Below are positions 12,372 through 22,397 of a DNA stretch of 64,000 bases, piece after piece. The notes beneath the pieces are model-generated. The model made no database searches and had not been told where the DNA came from. It saw nothing but the letters and a program-made list of their open reading frames with translations. The stretch's first letter is position 1. Each line of letters opens with the position of its first letter. Location of the stretch: contig OW569369.1 in assembly GCA_937625935.1 (NCBI GenBank), positions 186,001-250,000 of the forward strand, read 5' to 3'. This DNA comes from Tetramitus jugosus. Taxonomy: Eukaryota; Heterolobosea; Eutetramitea; Acrasida; Vahlkampfiidae. The translations under genes were made by a program, and so were the position numbers.

Positions 12372-14120
12372 TTAGAGAGCCTGCACCAATTTCTTGTTCG
12401 TAAGAATGGCATCTGTGCCACTCTTCAGGGCAGTGGACAGAGCAACCTTTGGTTGTTCAAGACCAGCTTGCTGTACAAATGAAACAATAGAGTCAACAAC
12501 TTCTTCCTTGTTTGTCTTTTCAGAGTTGACCAACAACAATGAAGAAAATAGAGAACTCAAATACTTTTCATCTGCAGACTTGACATCCTTAGCAACAGCA
12601 ATGCTCTTCTCGACATCGCCTTGTGCAACACCTTCCGAAAGTGGAGACACTTGGAATGAAATCAACTCAGCGTTATTCTTCAAATAGGATTGCAAAACTT
12701 CACGTCTCTGAGATGATGATCCCTCAGCAATCACAACAGAGTCCAACTTGGTTTGGAGAGAGTCCTCAATTATCCGATCACCAATCAAGATTCCGTTTGG
12801 TGACTTGTTAAATTCGTCAATAATTGACCTCCGGAGAGATGGAGCTTGCTTGTGATGCACATAGTAGGCATACACTCCATTATTGGCAAGGGCGCTAGCC
12901 AAAAACTCGACAGTGGCAACAGTTTTTGCGAAAACTGCAACCTTCTTTGATCTGTTCTCTTCCAAATAAGTCTTCAATTTTCCAACATATTCCTTTGCAT
13001 CGTTGCACTTGACAAATCCCTGTTGTAGTCGATCGACCGATGATTACACATTCAACAAATGAGAGAATAAAAACAAGTTAGTACTGTGATTTGGCGCAAC
13101 CAAAATAGAGCTCGTCAATCGTGCGTGAACAACAGAACAAACGCACTACACATAGATACCACACGAGCTCCACCACAAACACATAAAATCGTTTGAAGGG
13201 ACATCATACATTGTTGACTTTCAATGATCCAAGTTCTCTCTCATTGTTCGAAATGGTCATTTCAGGTGTGGATTCAGGGAAAATGATTGCATCCAATTCG
13301 CTCAACTCCTTTTCTTCACTTCCACTACCAACACTCATCGAAATGGTTTTTCTGTTTTTTGGGAGTTGTTCAAAGAGAGCCTTCAAATCTGCTGCACTTC
13401 GCTTGCTGATGACATCGGCATTGTCCACAACAACCAACTTCAAATTATCAAAATAGTTAGAGTTCTTCATATGAGCCTTCACTCTACCAATTGTTGCCAC
13501 AATAATTTCTGGTTGAGCAAAATCCAAATGATTAATTTCGTTTTCCATGGATTGTCCTCCAGTGATGGCAGCAGATGTCAATTGTTTGTATGGAGCGGTC
13601 AATTTCTTCACTTGTTCCAAAATGAGATGAGCACGCTCTCTCGTGTTCGTCAAAATCAAAAATCTGAACCCAGGCAATTTATCCTGTTCTTCACGAATGG
13701 ATTGCAACACGAGCTCTACTCCAGGAATCAAATAAGAAAGAACTCTACCATTGTTGGTGAGTGTAGTCGCTGCAATGTGATTCTTCTCGTTCAATCCTTC
13801 AATCATGTCCTAAAAGAATATAAACAAGACCAGGATGATTTTGCACAAAGTTTTTAAAAAAAAAGCATGTTGATTAGTCAAATTTGAAACAAGTGCAAAC
13901 AGAAGAACAAGTGCAAAGGTGGATATGAACTCACCCTTTGGAATTTTGTGAGCTTTTCAATATTGAACTCAGTTTTTAGTGTGTCCTTGGTGAGTGAGCT
14001 CACAGAGAGAGTGGAAGCTTGGCGGAAGCATGATGAGATCAATGCGGTTTGGCGCAAAGTGATTTGTCTGTGATGTGGGGCCAAGTGCTTGGCAGCAGAA
14101 ACAATGTGACGGAATTGCAT
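12372..14120 (-). CDS. Mitochondrial DEAD-box-like protein with degenerate motifs (3 exons, 477 aa)
   Basis: Exons are 14120-13935, 13809-13210 and 13019-12372. Both introns (125 and 190 nt) are phase 0, with GTGAGT/TTTTAG and GTATGA/AACAG borders. Residues 1-40 form a mitochondrial presequence (MQFRHIVSAAKHLAP, many Arg/His/Ser). The fold of a DEAD-box helicase can be followed: a Q-motif-like LTKFQRDMIEGL, a motif Ia-like NTRERA (117-122), and a RecA2-like half starting near KVAVFAKTVATVEFLASAL. The catalytic residues are gone: Walker A GKT reads GRV (83-85), DEAD reads DNAD (191-194), SAT reads SVG, and the ARGLD and HRIGRTGR motifs are absent. ATP hydrolysis is unlikely. A structural role in mitochondrial RNA or ribosome assembly is plausible but inferred. 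Confidence 0.75.
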
Positions 14121-14270
14121 GATTGAAGAAGCTTCGCTTTTTGGAGGGAACAAGAAATGCGAAAAATCGTGTGGAAAGCTTTTGCTGCGGTTTTTTTCTG
14201 TGTGGAAAGTTGACCGATTTTTTATTGAAAGTTCAAGTTGTGTTACAAAGAAATCCCGCGCCGCTTCTTC

Positions 14271-15660
14271 TCAATTTTGAAAAATGTATGTGCGCTTAAG
14301 GTCGACTTCACTAATCCAAGGGTGATCTGATTTCATTCCCAACTTGGGCAGGGCCTCCTTCGGTCGATAGTTTTGATAAAACTTTTCTGCATCTGTAATT
14401 CCATCTGGAGCATTCAATGCTGTCTCTCCCGTGGGTGCAGAGAAGAAGTTGGACAACATCCACTTTCTCTTGGCATGCGGTTTTTCTTGATCCATCAATG
14501 TGACTTGATGATCTTTGAATATCTCACTTGACGTTGTTTTATTTGTCGTTCGAATTGGACCCTTGTCGTTGTGCACAGAGTGGGGTTTATGACCCATGTA
14601 TCCAGGTAAGTTTTGCTCTCTGGGAAAGAATTGTAGAGTAAGTAAGTGATAATGACATAAACTTCATTCTTGGAGTAGTACATACATTGTGTATCTTAAA
14701 CAGTCCTTTGAATGTGCGCGGGTAGTATCGTACTTTTCATCAAACATTGTTCCTCGATTTCTTGGATGTGTGGGTATATGGCCCATGTACATCAAGCTGT
14801 AGTTCGTATTCTTGCTTGTTCCTCGACTGATAGGAAGGTTGTTGTTAGAAGAATGTGTATGTTTCAATACAACAGAAAATCAATTGTATGTACCTTAAGT
14901 CACTTGTAGTTGAGAATTGGCTTAGTTTCTCACCGATCGTACCTTGATTCACCGGTACTCTATTTCCAGGCAACTCTCCCCTCTTTCCGAAATCTCTTTT
15001 GTAAGTTGTATTGTCAATGAATCCTTCTCTTATATTTACACGACCATCTGATCTTTGATCCCTTACACTACCTACAGCAGATGCTACCACGATATCCTTG
15101 TGAGATTGACTTTGTCGTTTTACATCCTCGTGAGTAGTTTTTCGTGCTGCATTTGGTTTAAAGTCTTCTATCAAGTGCCATTTCCTCCGGTTAAAGTCAG
15201 TTAGTGTCCCAGATGTGGATGGTCTGTTCGTATGTAAACCCTCGTCTCGCGAGAAGTTAGCAAAGTAAGTTGATCGCATAGATTGAGCTGTAGACGGTGC
15301 ATTTCTTCTCGGTACACTCTCACGAACATAATTGTTCTGATGGGGCAAAAGTTTGGTCGAAGCCTTCATCTCAAAATTCTGGTTTAGTTGATTCATTGTC
15401 GGTGGACGAAACACTGAGGTGTAGGTGGTATCTTCTAGTCCCTTTGTAATTGTAACATTTCGTTTTGGGTCGAAGGAAGATTTTTCTGTCTGCACACTAC
15501 TCCCCGGATTCCTCAATGCTTCGTTTCTCCTAGTAAATAATGGCCAATCGCTTCTGTCACTTCGTTCAGAACATCCAATTTTAATAGGAATGATTCTATC
15601 TTCTGTATTTCCTTGATATCCATGATAGGAGTGGGGATTGATAACACTGTGATACATCAT
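14271..15660 (-). CDS. Probable axonemal microtubule inner protein, CIMIP2/FAM166-like (3 exons, 418 aa)
   Basis: Exons are 15660-14894, 14826-14686 and 14619-14271. The splice sites (GTACAT/ATCAG and GTATGT/CCCAG) keep one frame throughout, and the first intron has a CTAAC branch site. The protein is basic, disordered-looking, and rich in short Tyr/Phe/Pro/Gly motifs: TTYTSVFRPP, RSTYFANF, NTTYKRDFG, and two glycine motifs, YMGHIP and PGYMGHKP. The last two resemble the PGYTGHxP repeats of FAM166/CIMIP2 proteins that staple the inside of doublet microtubules. The assignment rests on these motifs, not on full-length similarity. It starts 120 bp from the divergent CFAP141-like gene, which supports an axonemal role. 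Confidence 0.55.
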
Positions 15661-15711
15661 TATGAATGGGATAGTTTCGAAACGACCACTGTCCTGGTGT
15701 TGTTTTTGGTT

Positions 15712-15746
15712 GTAGTTGCCGCGAAATTCTTTGAACCGTTAACGGT
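15712..15746. promoter_or_regulatory. Motifs in divergent promoter of two probable axonemal genes
   Basis: The 120-bp gap between the two divergent start codons contains GTAGTTGCC (15712-15720) and a 12-bp perfect palindrome ACCGTTAACGGT (15735-15746). The GTAGTTGC core recurs in the divergent CCDC24 promoter near 40.6 kb. A regulatory role is inferred from position and recurrence only; the palindrome resembles paired Myb-type AACNG sites. Confidence 0.35.
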
Positions 15747-15780
15747 AATTTAAGCTCACAAACACTCTGAGACAACAAGA

Positions 15781-16146
15781 ATGAACCACATATTATCCAA
15801 CACAAAGAAGCCGCATAATATTGAGAGGAGATTAAAAGATGATCGAAGAATTCATGAATTTGAAACCTACGTCCGAGGGTAAGTGAGATTTCTTGTCCAG
15901 ATGAAATCAGTTCTGGTGTGTGCTAACAAACCATGGAAAAGAGTTCGACGAGTACATGTGGATGTACTGAGAGCAAACAATAAGGATAGGAAGAGAGGAC
16001 AGGAACAGTATCGAGGTCAAGAGCCTAGAGATCCAAGTATGTTGCTCGACAGACGAGAAAAACTCAGGAAGAAACTCGCAGAAGAAATGAGAGTGTTTAA
16101 GTTGGAATTGTCAATGAAGGGATTGAGCTTTGAAGCACAACTTTAA
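15781..16146 (+). CDS. CFAP141-like small axonemal protein (2 exons, 100 aa)
   Basis: Exon 1 is 15781-15878 (MNHILSNTKKPHN...) and exon 2 is 15942-16146. The 63-nt intron has donor GTAAGT, a branch site in TGCTAACA and acceptor AAAAG. Joining gives YVRGVRRVHVDVL in one frame. The 100-aa product is highly charged and helical, and ends with ELSMKGLSFEAQL. Length and C-terminal pattern (an EL.MG.AF-type ending) match CFAP141 (about 101 aa in humans), a microtubule inner protein of motile cilia. The similarity is short, so the name is tentative. The divergent partner at 14271-15660 is another probable axonemal protein, and the 120-bp shared promoter suggests joint expression during flagellum building. 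Confidence 0.5.
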
Positions 16147-16288
16147 TACCCTCTCATCTCTGAGGATACAAAGGACCACGTGAACAATGGTGTACTCTCT
16201 TTTTGAAAACGGATATATCCATATGGATGGTTTATTACAGGAAGAAAACTCTATTTTTGCCGGGTGTGTGAAGGAGGAGATGTTCAAC

Positions 16289-18808
16289 TTACTTTTCAGC
16301 CGCCTTCTTTTTCTTTGTCTTTTGTCGAGCTTCGACCACCAGAGATTGTTGATACATGTCCTCCTCGCTCAAATAAGTGACAGACTTTAGCAATTCTTGA
16401 AGTTCAGGGAATGGGTTCAATGCATAGCGCGTATTCTGATAGGTTTGCATATCTCTGATGACTTCTGCAAATCTTCTACAACGAACAAAGTTGATCTTGT
16501 TGTTGAGATACTTTGGATTTCCTTCTTCGATAAATGTTAGATCAGTCAAGTACAATCCAATGTATGGAATGCATGGAGGCTTCACATTCTTCAACGCATT
16601 TCTGATGAATCTGAAATTAAAGTCTCTCGATATATACTTGTTCAAATCCTCGTACATTTGTCTGTGTGGTTCGGAAATGGCGGCCCACGTGTTCCTTAGA
16701 CGATAAATGGACGCGAGATTCAAGCCAGACACCACAGAAAAAGTGGCATTAAAGTTGTTCAACTCTTTGCAATGATTGGCCAATTCAATCATCTTTTCCA
16801 TGACTTGAACACGCTTCTCGACATCTTCTCTCTGCACAATCTCCGTACCCACCCAGTTACTCAGCTTGTTGAACGATTGGATCATTTCGTTAATGTTGGG
16901 CGCTTTCGTCACACGGAACTCCTTGTTCCAACTCTGATTCAAGCACTCCTTGGGTTCAATCTTTGCAAACACATCAAAGTCAATCAGTGTCAATTGCCTA
17001 GCGACTTCCATCAATGGATAATCAAGGATTCCAAACGCCTTCTTCTTTCCAAAGAAGCTCTTCTTTGGCTTGAGAAGGTCTGGACATTTGACTTCAGTCT
17101 TGACTCTACCGCTGTCATTGTCGCTCTGCATCTTGTCAAGCGTTCTTCGGAGCATGTTGGCCAACGCACCAGAATTACTCTGTTCCATCATGTCAATCAC
17201 TTCTGTGATTCTCTTGAGCATCTCTGCATCGGAAAAGTCAAAGACAAAGAAACTTTCCATCCAGTACTTCAATGTGGAAGTGACACGGAGTCTCACCTTG
17301 TCCAAATTGTTCTTCTTGAACAGGGCAAAGTCCTCGAATGAGATGTCAGGTCTAGGTGGTGGCATATTGAATCGCTCCACGAGCTTATCAATCAACGTCT
17401 TTTGATCAGTGAACACTCTGAATGTCAAGATGAATGTCTGCATGAAGAAAATGTCGTACTCCTTGTTGTGAGTCAACATCTCGACAAGCTTGTTCAATGA
17501 CGCGCACTCAATCTGGTTCTTTCCATCTTCCATGGCCCATTCAATATTCTCCTCAGGATCCTCCTTGTACGTAATGGCTCTATAATCAGTGGAATAGAAA
17601 GGAGCAGGATCAAGTGGTTCCAAACCAGCACTGCTTGATGCGTTGGATCTGGAAGCACTTGGAGAGACAGGTGTAGTTGCCTCATCTGTCAAAGATGAAT
17701 CAAGAGAGTGTGAACTGGTGTGAGGAGAGAGAACAGGTTGATTCTTTCCTTGCTTGACTGCTGACAATTCCATGTCGCTTCCTTTGCTGCTGCCAGTGTC
17801 TCTTGGGGAGGCTCTCACAACTGGACCGTCGACACCTTCGTCATCAGACTCTGGTTCACCAGTCTCATAACTCTTGTTCACCATGGCCAAATACTTGCTT
17901 CTTGCACTCTTTCTAACAGAGTGATTGTAGCCTCTTTCTCTCATTTGGAAATCGACCAATGGTTGCCAGAATTTGTCAGCAGCAGCCACAGAGTACCATT
18001 GCTTGGAAACGGCACAAACGTTGCACAAGTCTTGAAGTTCTCCTTCTTCGACATTGGCTGCAAATTCAACCACTCTTCGTATCCACTTCTTGGCATCACT
18101 AGGCCTCTCTTGTGGCAAATGAATGACTCTATTATTGTTGTCACTCTGTTCACTGTTGAGTGCATCGTCTTGTTCGGATGCTGCATCAGTGTTCACTTCA
18201 TCCATCTTGACATCATCACCCTCTCCATTGTTATTGTTCTTGTTGTTGTTGGTGGTGTCCGATGAGGAAGCATCCTTCTTGTCGTCCTCAGTGGTCAGAG
18301 AAGAGGAACTGAGAGTGGATTGAATGGCAGCAGAGTCAGCCTCAACATGAATGGCCTGTTGTTCAATAGAGTACTTTTGATGAATGTTCACAGGTTCACA
18401 CAATGTACCAATCTCGAATGGATCAACAAATGGAGTGTTGAACAGTTCAGTGAGATTGTGGTTGCTGGAGCTTTTTTTGCTATTGTTGTTGTTGCTGCTG
18501 TTATTGATGGGACTCTCAGCAAAGGAAGAGTCAGGAGATGGAGATGTGGCAGTGCTATTGTTGCTGTTGTTACTGTTGTTGCTGTTGTCAGAGTTTGCAT
18601 CACCGTCGATAGGTGTCAGTCCAGAAGTGGTCGACAACCGATTCTTGTCCTTGTTCTTTTTGAATATATTACGAACGGAGAGCTTTCTACTGGTGGATTC
18701 CTCAGTAGATGATGGAGAAGGTGGACTGTTGCTACTGTTGTTGGTGGGGCTGGTGGATAGCTCTGAAGCTGAACCACTGCTACGCTTTGTCTTAAATATG
18801 CCCTTCAT
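16289..18808 (-). CDS. Ras guanine nucleotide exchange factor with F-box-like segment
   Basis: Single exon, 839 aa. Residues 1-225 are low complexity (Ser, Asn, Asp tracts). Residues about 240-290 (KKWIRR..., LCNVCAVSKQW, then ADKFWQPL) resemble the end of an F-box or F-box-associated helix pair. Residues about 425-535 are a RasGEF N-terminal (REM) domain with the typical YDIFFMQTFILTFRVF. Residues about 597-815 are the CDC25 catalytic domain (LARQLT-type start, PCIPYIGLYLTDLTFIEEG, INFVRCRRFAEVI). The domain catalyses GDP/GTP exchange on Ras-type GTPases at membranes. The tail is very basic (KTKKKKAAEK), possibly membrane-binding. Amoebozoan and heterolobosean genomes carry many RasGEFs linked to motility and chemotaxis; which Ras it activates cannot be read here. 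Confidence 0.88.
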   Translation of the reverse strand: MKGIFKTKRSSGSASELSTSPTNNSSNSPPSPSSTEESTSRKLSVRNIFKKNKDKNRLSTTSGLTPIDGDANSDNSNNSNNSNNSTATSPSPDSSFAESPINNSSNNNNSKKSSSNHNLTELFNTPFVDPFEIGTLCEPVNIHQKYSIEQQAIHVEADSAAIQSTLSSSSLTTEDDKKDASSSDTTNNNKNNNNGEGDDVKMDEVNTDAASEQDDALNSEQSDNNNRVIHLPQERPSDAKKWIRRVVEFAANVEEGELQDLCNVCAVSKQWYSVAAADKFWQPLVDFQMRERGYNHSVRKSARSKYLAMVNKSYETGEPESDDEGVDGPVVRASPRDTGSSKGSDMELSAVKQGKNQPVLSPHTSSHSLDSSLTDEATTPVSPSASRSNASSSAGLEPLDPAPFYSTDYRAITYKEDPEENIEWAMEDGKNQIECASLNKLVEMLTHNKEYDIFFMQTFILTFRVFTDQKTLIDKLVERFNMPPPRPDISFEDFALFKKNNLDKVRLRVTSTLKYWMESFFVFDFSDAEMLKRITEVIDMMEQSNSGALANMLRRTLDKMQSDNDSGRVKTEVKCPDLLKPKKSFFGKKKAFGILDYPLMEVARQLTLIDFDVFAKIEPKECLNQSWNKEFRVTKAPNINEMIQSFNKLSNWVGTEIVQREDVEKRVQVMEKMIELANHCKELNNFNATFSVVSGLNLASIYRLRNTWAAISEPHRQMYEDLNKYISRDFNFRFIRNALKNVKPPCIPYIGLYLTDLTFIEEGNPKYLNNKINFVRCRRFAEVIRDMQTYQNTRYALNPFPELQELLKSVTYLSEEDMYQQSLVVEARQKTKKKKAAEK

Positions 18809-19620
18809 AACTTGGATGGAACTAGTTAGTGTTTGTTTGTTGTTGTTGTTGTTGGTGTGGGAATGTGATTTTGCAAACTAGTGTTTGTTGTAAAAACTGC
18901 AAAAGCTTTTTTTGGGGAAATGTTAGCTTTCTTAGTAAGTGGTGGTTAGAGTAGGTGTAAAGTTCTCTGTTGACGTTGTTGTAGCTTCAATAATTTAGAA
19001 GATACTACAGTGAGAAAAAAAGTGGCGCGAAACTCAAAGGTATATTTTGTTTGATGTTTTGTTGTTTTGTTTGTGTCGTAGGTGTGTCCTGGGTCGTTGT
19101 ACGGTTCAAGTTCTTAACAATGACGACTCACGCTTGGGAAACACTTTAATGATTAGTAATATACACTAGTTGACGTTTTTGTTGGTTGGAGAGTTGGAGG
19201 GTTTTTTTTGTGACGACTCGGTTGTTTGTTGTGTGGATAACCAGTGTCGCACCTCAACCTAGACGGGGGGTGGTGCTGTCCATCTCAATTCAGGGTCATC
19301 AATCATTTTTCTTGCAAAGTGATGACAGATGGCAAGTCGGGATATTCGGAGTTTCGGCAGAAATATATGACAGCTGACTAACCTCAAGAAAAAAAGTTGT
19401 CTCTGAGAGTTCAGAAACACTCACAAAGCTCCGAGTGTGAAGGAAAGGTCTTAATATTGTTCGTATTACTCGTTCTTAAAGATGTGACTTTACTCAAGCA
19501 CATTTTGTGGATTTTTGTCTGAGCTTGTCTTCACATTGCATGAACCAATCAAGATGTGAAATTCCTTCTCCATTCCCCCGCCCCGCACAAAGCTCACGCC
19601 AAAAAATTCACAAAAAACAA
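18809..19620. other. Divergent promoter region, RasGEF / YARS2
   Basis: About 810 bp without a supportable gene. It starts with a CAA-rich leader of the RasGEF transcript (18835-18856 read on the minus strand). A GGCGCGAAA box (19024-19032) matches an E2F-type site in an otherwise AT-rich stretch. No RNA gene or repeat seen. Confidence 0.5.
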
Positions 19621-21189
19621 ATGTTGCGCCGTCTTCCAGCTTTGCCCTCGGCAGCCACATCGGCCCAATACCGCAAAAGCTTGCGCACCGTTCGCAGCAC
19701 ACTTGATCGTTTCCACACAATCAGTCTTCTTCGAAATGCATCTCAAGATGTGAATAGTAACAGTAACAATAACACACAGCAGATTAGTGATGAAAGTGTA
19801 AAAATTGCTTCGTTTATTGACTCGTTAGAGAGCAGGGGTATCATTCAAGATAAGACACAGAATTTAGCAAAGGTTTTGGAGCAGAAAAAAGTGGGTATTT
19901 ATGCTGGATTTGATCCAACTGCCGATAGCTTACACGTTGGAAATTTGCTTGTTTTGCAATGTTTGAAGCGATTCAAGGATTTTGGTGTTCCAACGTTTGC
20001 AATCGTGGGTGGGGCAACAGGCATGATTGGTGATCCAAGTGGAAGAACTTCTGAGCGTGAGCTTCAATCGATTGATGTGATTGAGTCCAATGTTCGCGCC
20101 ATTCGCGAGCAAATCACACAATTTTTACTGCGGTCAAATGATGAGGCGACACTGGAGGAGAATCAGTCGAGGCTGGACAGGGAGGCTCATGTAGAAGTGT
20201 TGAACAATGCAGATTGGTTGTCAACCATGAACATGGTTCAAATGTTGAGAGACATTGGAAAGCATTTTCATGTCAATTCGATGTTAAAGCTCGATAGTGT
20301 TAGATCAAGGCTAGAGCAAGAACAAGGCATTAGCTTCACAGAGTTTACCTATTCTTTGCTTCAATCCTATGATTTTTATCACTTGAACAAGTATCATGGT
20401 GTGAGTATGCAGATGGGTGGATCTGATCAATGGGGCAATATTGTGTCCGGTATTGATTTCATTCGAAGAAAGAATAACGATGCCAGTTCGAATGACAGTT
20501 CTTCTCATTCTGTTGTTGAGAATATGGCCGGCGGTATCACTGTGCCATTGCTCACGACAAGCGATGGAAAAAAGTTTGGAAAATCAGCGGGAAATGCCAT
20601 TTGGTTAAGCTCCAAGAAAACCTCAGTCTTTCAGTTTTATCAATACTTTGTTCGAACACCGGATGACATGGTTGAGAAGCTGTTGAATGTGTTGACTCTG
20701 TGTCCAGTAGAGCTCATTCAATCCACAATGGAAGAGCACAGAAAGGCACCAGAGAGACTACTTGCCCAAAAGTTATTAGCAAGGACATTGACTGCTCAGA
20801 TCCATGGATCCGAGGCACTAGAGTTTGTTGAGCGGAGTACACAGCTCCTGTACATGAACGATTCTGTGAAACAACGAGAGATCCTACAGAGCCTGACACT
20901 CAAGCAACTGGAAGAAATTTTGTTGGGCGATCATGCAGTGAATAACACGACACTGAAACAGTCAGATTTCATTGGACAGAATCTGGCACAAGTGATCAAA
21001 CAGACCAACATGTATCCATCGAGCAACGAAGCAAAGAAGGCTGTCAAGAGTGGTTCATTTTATGTGAACTTTGAGCGTGTTCAAGATTGGAACTATCAAT
21101 TTTCGGACAAGGATTGTGTCGCCGAGGGACAATTGGCCATTCTGAGAAGTGGAAAGAAGAATTACTGGGTCATTAAACTCGTCGAGTAA
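19621..21189 (+). CDS. YARS2: Mitochondrial tyrosyl-tRNA synthetase
   Basis: 522 aa from the ATG at 19621; a longer in-frame extension from 19507 lacks targeting character. The first 45 residues are rich in Arg, Ser and Ala without acids (MLRRLPALPSAATSAQ), a good mitochondrial presequence. The class I catalytic fold follows: YAGFDPTADSLHVGN gives the HIGH-type motif HVGN (105-108), MGGSDQWGN contacts tyrosine, and KFGKS (about 318-322) is the KMSKS loop. The C-terminus (about 450-522) is an S4-like RNA-binding domain (NEAKKAVKSGSFYVNFERV). Bacterial-type TyrRS of this kind charges mitochondrial tRNA-Tyr. Insertions of Asn/Ser and Asp residues (NDASSNDSSS) are species-specific loops. No introns are needed. 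Confidence 0.93.
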   Translation: MLRRLPALPSAATSAQYRKSLRTVRSTLDRFHTISLLRNASQDVNSNSNNNTQQISDESVKIASFIDSLESRGIIQDKTQNLAKVLEQKKVGIYAGFDPTADSLHVGNLLVLQCLKRFKDFGVPTFAIVGGATGMIGDPSGRTSERELQSIDVIESNVRAIREQITQFLLRSNDEATLEENQSRLDREAHVEVLNNADWLSTMNMVQMLRDIGKHFHVNSMLKLDSVRSRLEQEQGISFTEFTYSLLQSYDFYHLNKYHGVSMQMGGSDQWGNIVSGIDFIRRKNNDASSNDSSSHSVVENMAGGITVPLLTTSDGKKFGKSAGNAIWLSSKKTSVFQFYQYFVRTPDDMVEKLLNVLTLCPVELIQSTMEEHRKAPERLLAQKLLARTLTAQIHGSEALEFVERSTQLLYMNDSVKQREILQSLTLKQLEEILLGDHAVNNTTLKQSDFIGQNLAQVIKQTNMYPSSNEAKKAVKSGSFYVNFERVQDWNYQFSDKDCVAEGQLAILRSGKKNYWVIKLVE

Positions 21190-21324
21190 GTCGATGATTA
21201 TAAATGACACTCAGTGAACAACAGAGATCAACAACAAAAACAATCGAAACTATAGATCCTTCTCTTTTTTCGCACATGATAGCTTTTTTAACTTATTTTT
21301 AAAAACAAATTTATGGGATCAATC

Positions 21325-21651
21325 TTACTGTTGACCTGGTTGTGGGAAAGCAACATCAGTCACAATTTTCGTAATTTCAAAATACTTGTCCACACAATTG
21401 TCAATGCATCTTTCTTCAGTGCTGTCCAATTCGTTACCATAGTTGGTGGTGCACTTGTTGTAGCAGACCTTCATCAGGCTGTACATAAATTCGGTTATCA
21501 ATCACATAATGATCAAATGATGATCAGTTTTGAAAAAAAAACATGAGTGAGCATTTACTTAGTGGTACAAAGTAAACTAAATGAGAGATGGAGAAACATA
21601 CTTGAAGTACATCTCGGAGATGGCGTTAATTTCAGTTTCGCTTCTTTGCAT
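21325..21651 (-). CDS. Small TIM chaperone, Tim10-like (2 exons, 67 aa)
   Basis: Exon 1 is 21651-21602 (MQRSETEINAISEMYF plus two bases). The intron is 21601-21479 (123 nt, GTATGT to TGTACAG) and exon 2 is 21478-21325. The spliced protein has the twin CX3C signature of the Tim8/9/10/13 family: CYNKC (22-26) and CIDNC (41-45), 14 residues apart, followed by KYFEITK. These intermembrane-space hexameric chaperones carry hydrophobic precursors to the inner-membrane translocases. The EMYF..LMKVC..KC spacing resembles Tim10 more than Tim8, but subfamily assignment at 67 aa is uncertain. It is shorter than most members (about 80-100 aa), lacking part of the C-terminal helix. Neither exon is a long open frame. 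Confidence 0.8.
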
Positions 21652-21806
21652 GGTGGATATGAAAGTTTGTTGTTGGTTGTTTGATGTTGTTTTTTGTTTT
21701 TTTCCTTGTGAAAACTTTTGGTTTTTCCGATTGCCGCCCAAAAGAAGTTTTCCCTCCAAAAAAATTCCAACGACCAAGAGAACCACCAAAAATCTCCAAA
21801 GAAAAC

Positions 21807-22397
21807 ATGTCGTCGTCCTCTGCAACTGTTGTTGAACCAACCAACCGTACATCACCAACCATGGATCCCATCGACCACCTCCAAAACCATTTTCAATCCC
21901 TGTCCCAAGACCTTGACTCGATTGAAAACCTTCTCTTGAGTCGATTCTCCTCCAGTCCCCAACTCATTCAACAAGGCAAGGCACCTAGTCCGATCAATCT
22001 GTTGCAACGCATCCGTGCCCTGCAGAACGATCTCATTGTCATGGATCGAGATGTAGATGATATTCTCCAAGCCAAAAAAGAAGCCATTGACATTACGAAG
22101 AATATCTTGTTGCTTTCGAATCGAAAGTTGATTGTTGAATTGACAAGGGCCATGTCAGAACATCCGTCGAACAGCAATAATAGCAATAATAATAACGGTA
22201 GTGAAAGTATGATGGATACGAAGGCGAATGAAGAGAGCTTTTATCAAGTCAGTGATCAAGTAATGCAAAAGTATTACTTGTGGAAGTATGGTGAGTCGTT
22301 TGCAGATGCGAGTGTGTCATTGAATGGTGATGATGGTGGTGATGACTGTGTGGATGATGGAGAAATGATTGATGATGAGAATGGTGGTGATTCTTGA
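21807..22397 (+). CDS. Coiled-coil protein, possibly Ska2-like (196 aa)
   Basis: The ATG at 21807 (MSSSSATVVEP) is preferred over the upstream in-frame ATG at 21681, which lies in the leader of the divergent Tim10-like gene. Residues about 20-120 form amphipathic helices: HLQNHFQSLSQDLDSIENLL, then INLLQRIRALQNDL, then a helix through NILLLSNRKLIVEL. The order and spacing (a helix with DLD.I, an LL.RI..L segment, then a long helix) resemble Ska2/FAM33A, a small coiled-coil subunit of the kinetochore Ska complex. The C-terminal third is low complexity (Asn/Ser, then acidic DDGGDD). Ska2 is a weak suggestion; other helical complexes, such as Mediator subunits, are possible. It starts 155 bp from the divergent Tim10-like gene. 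Confidence 0.6.
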   Translation: MSSSSATVVEPTNRTSPTMDPIDHLQNHFQSLSQDLDSIENLLLSRFSSSPQLIQQGKAPSPINLLQRIRALQNDLIVMDRDVDDILQAKKEAIDITKNILLLSNRKLIVELTRAMSEHPSNSNNSNNNNGSESMMDTKANEESFYQVSDQVMQKYYLWKYGESFADASVSLNGDDGGDDCVDDGEMIDDENGGDS

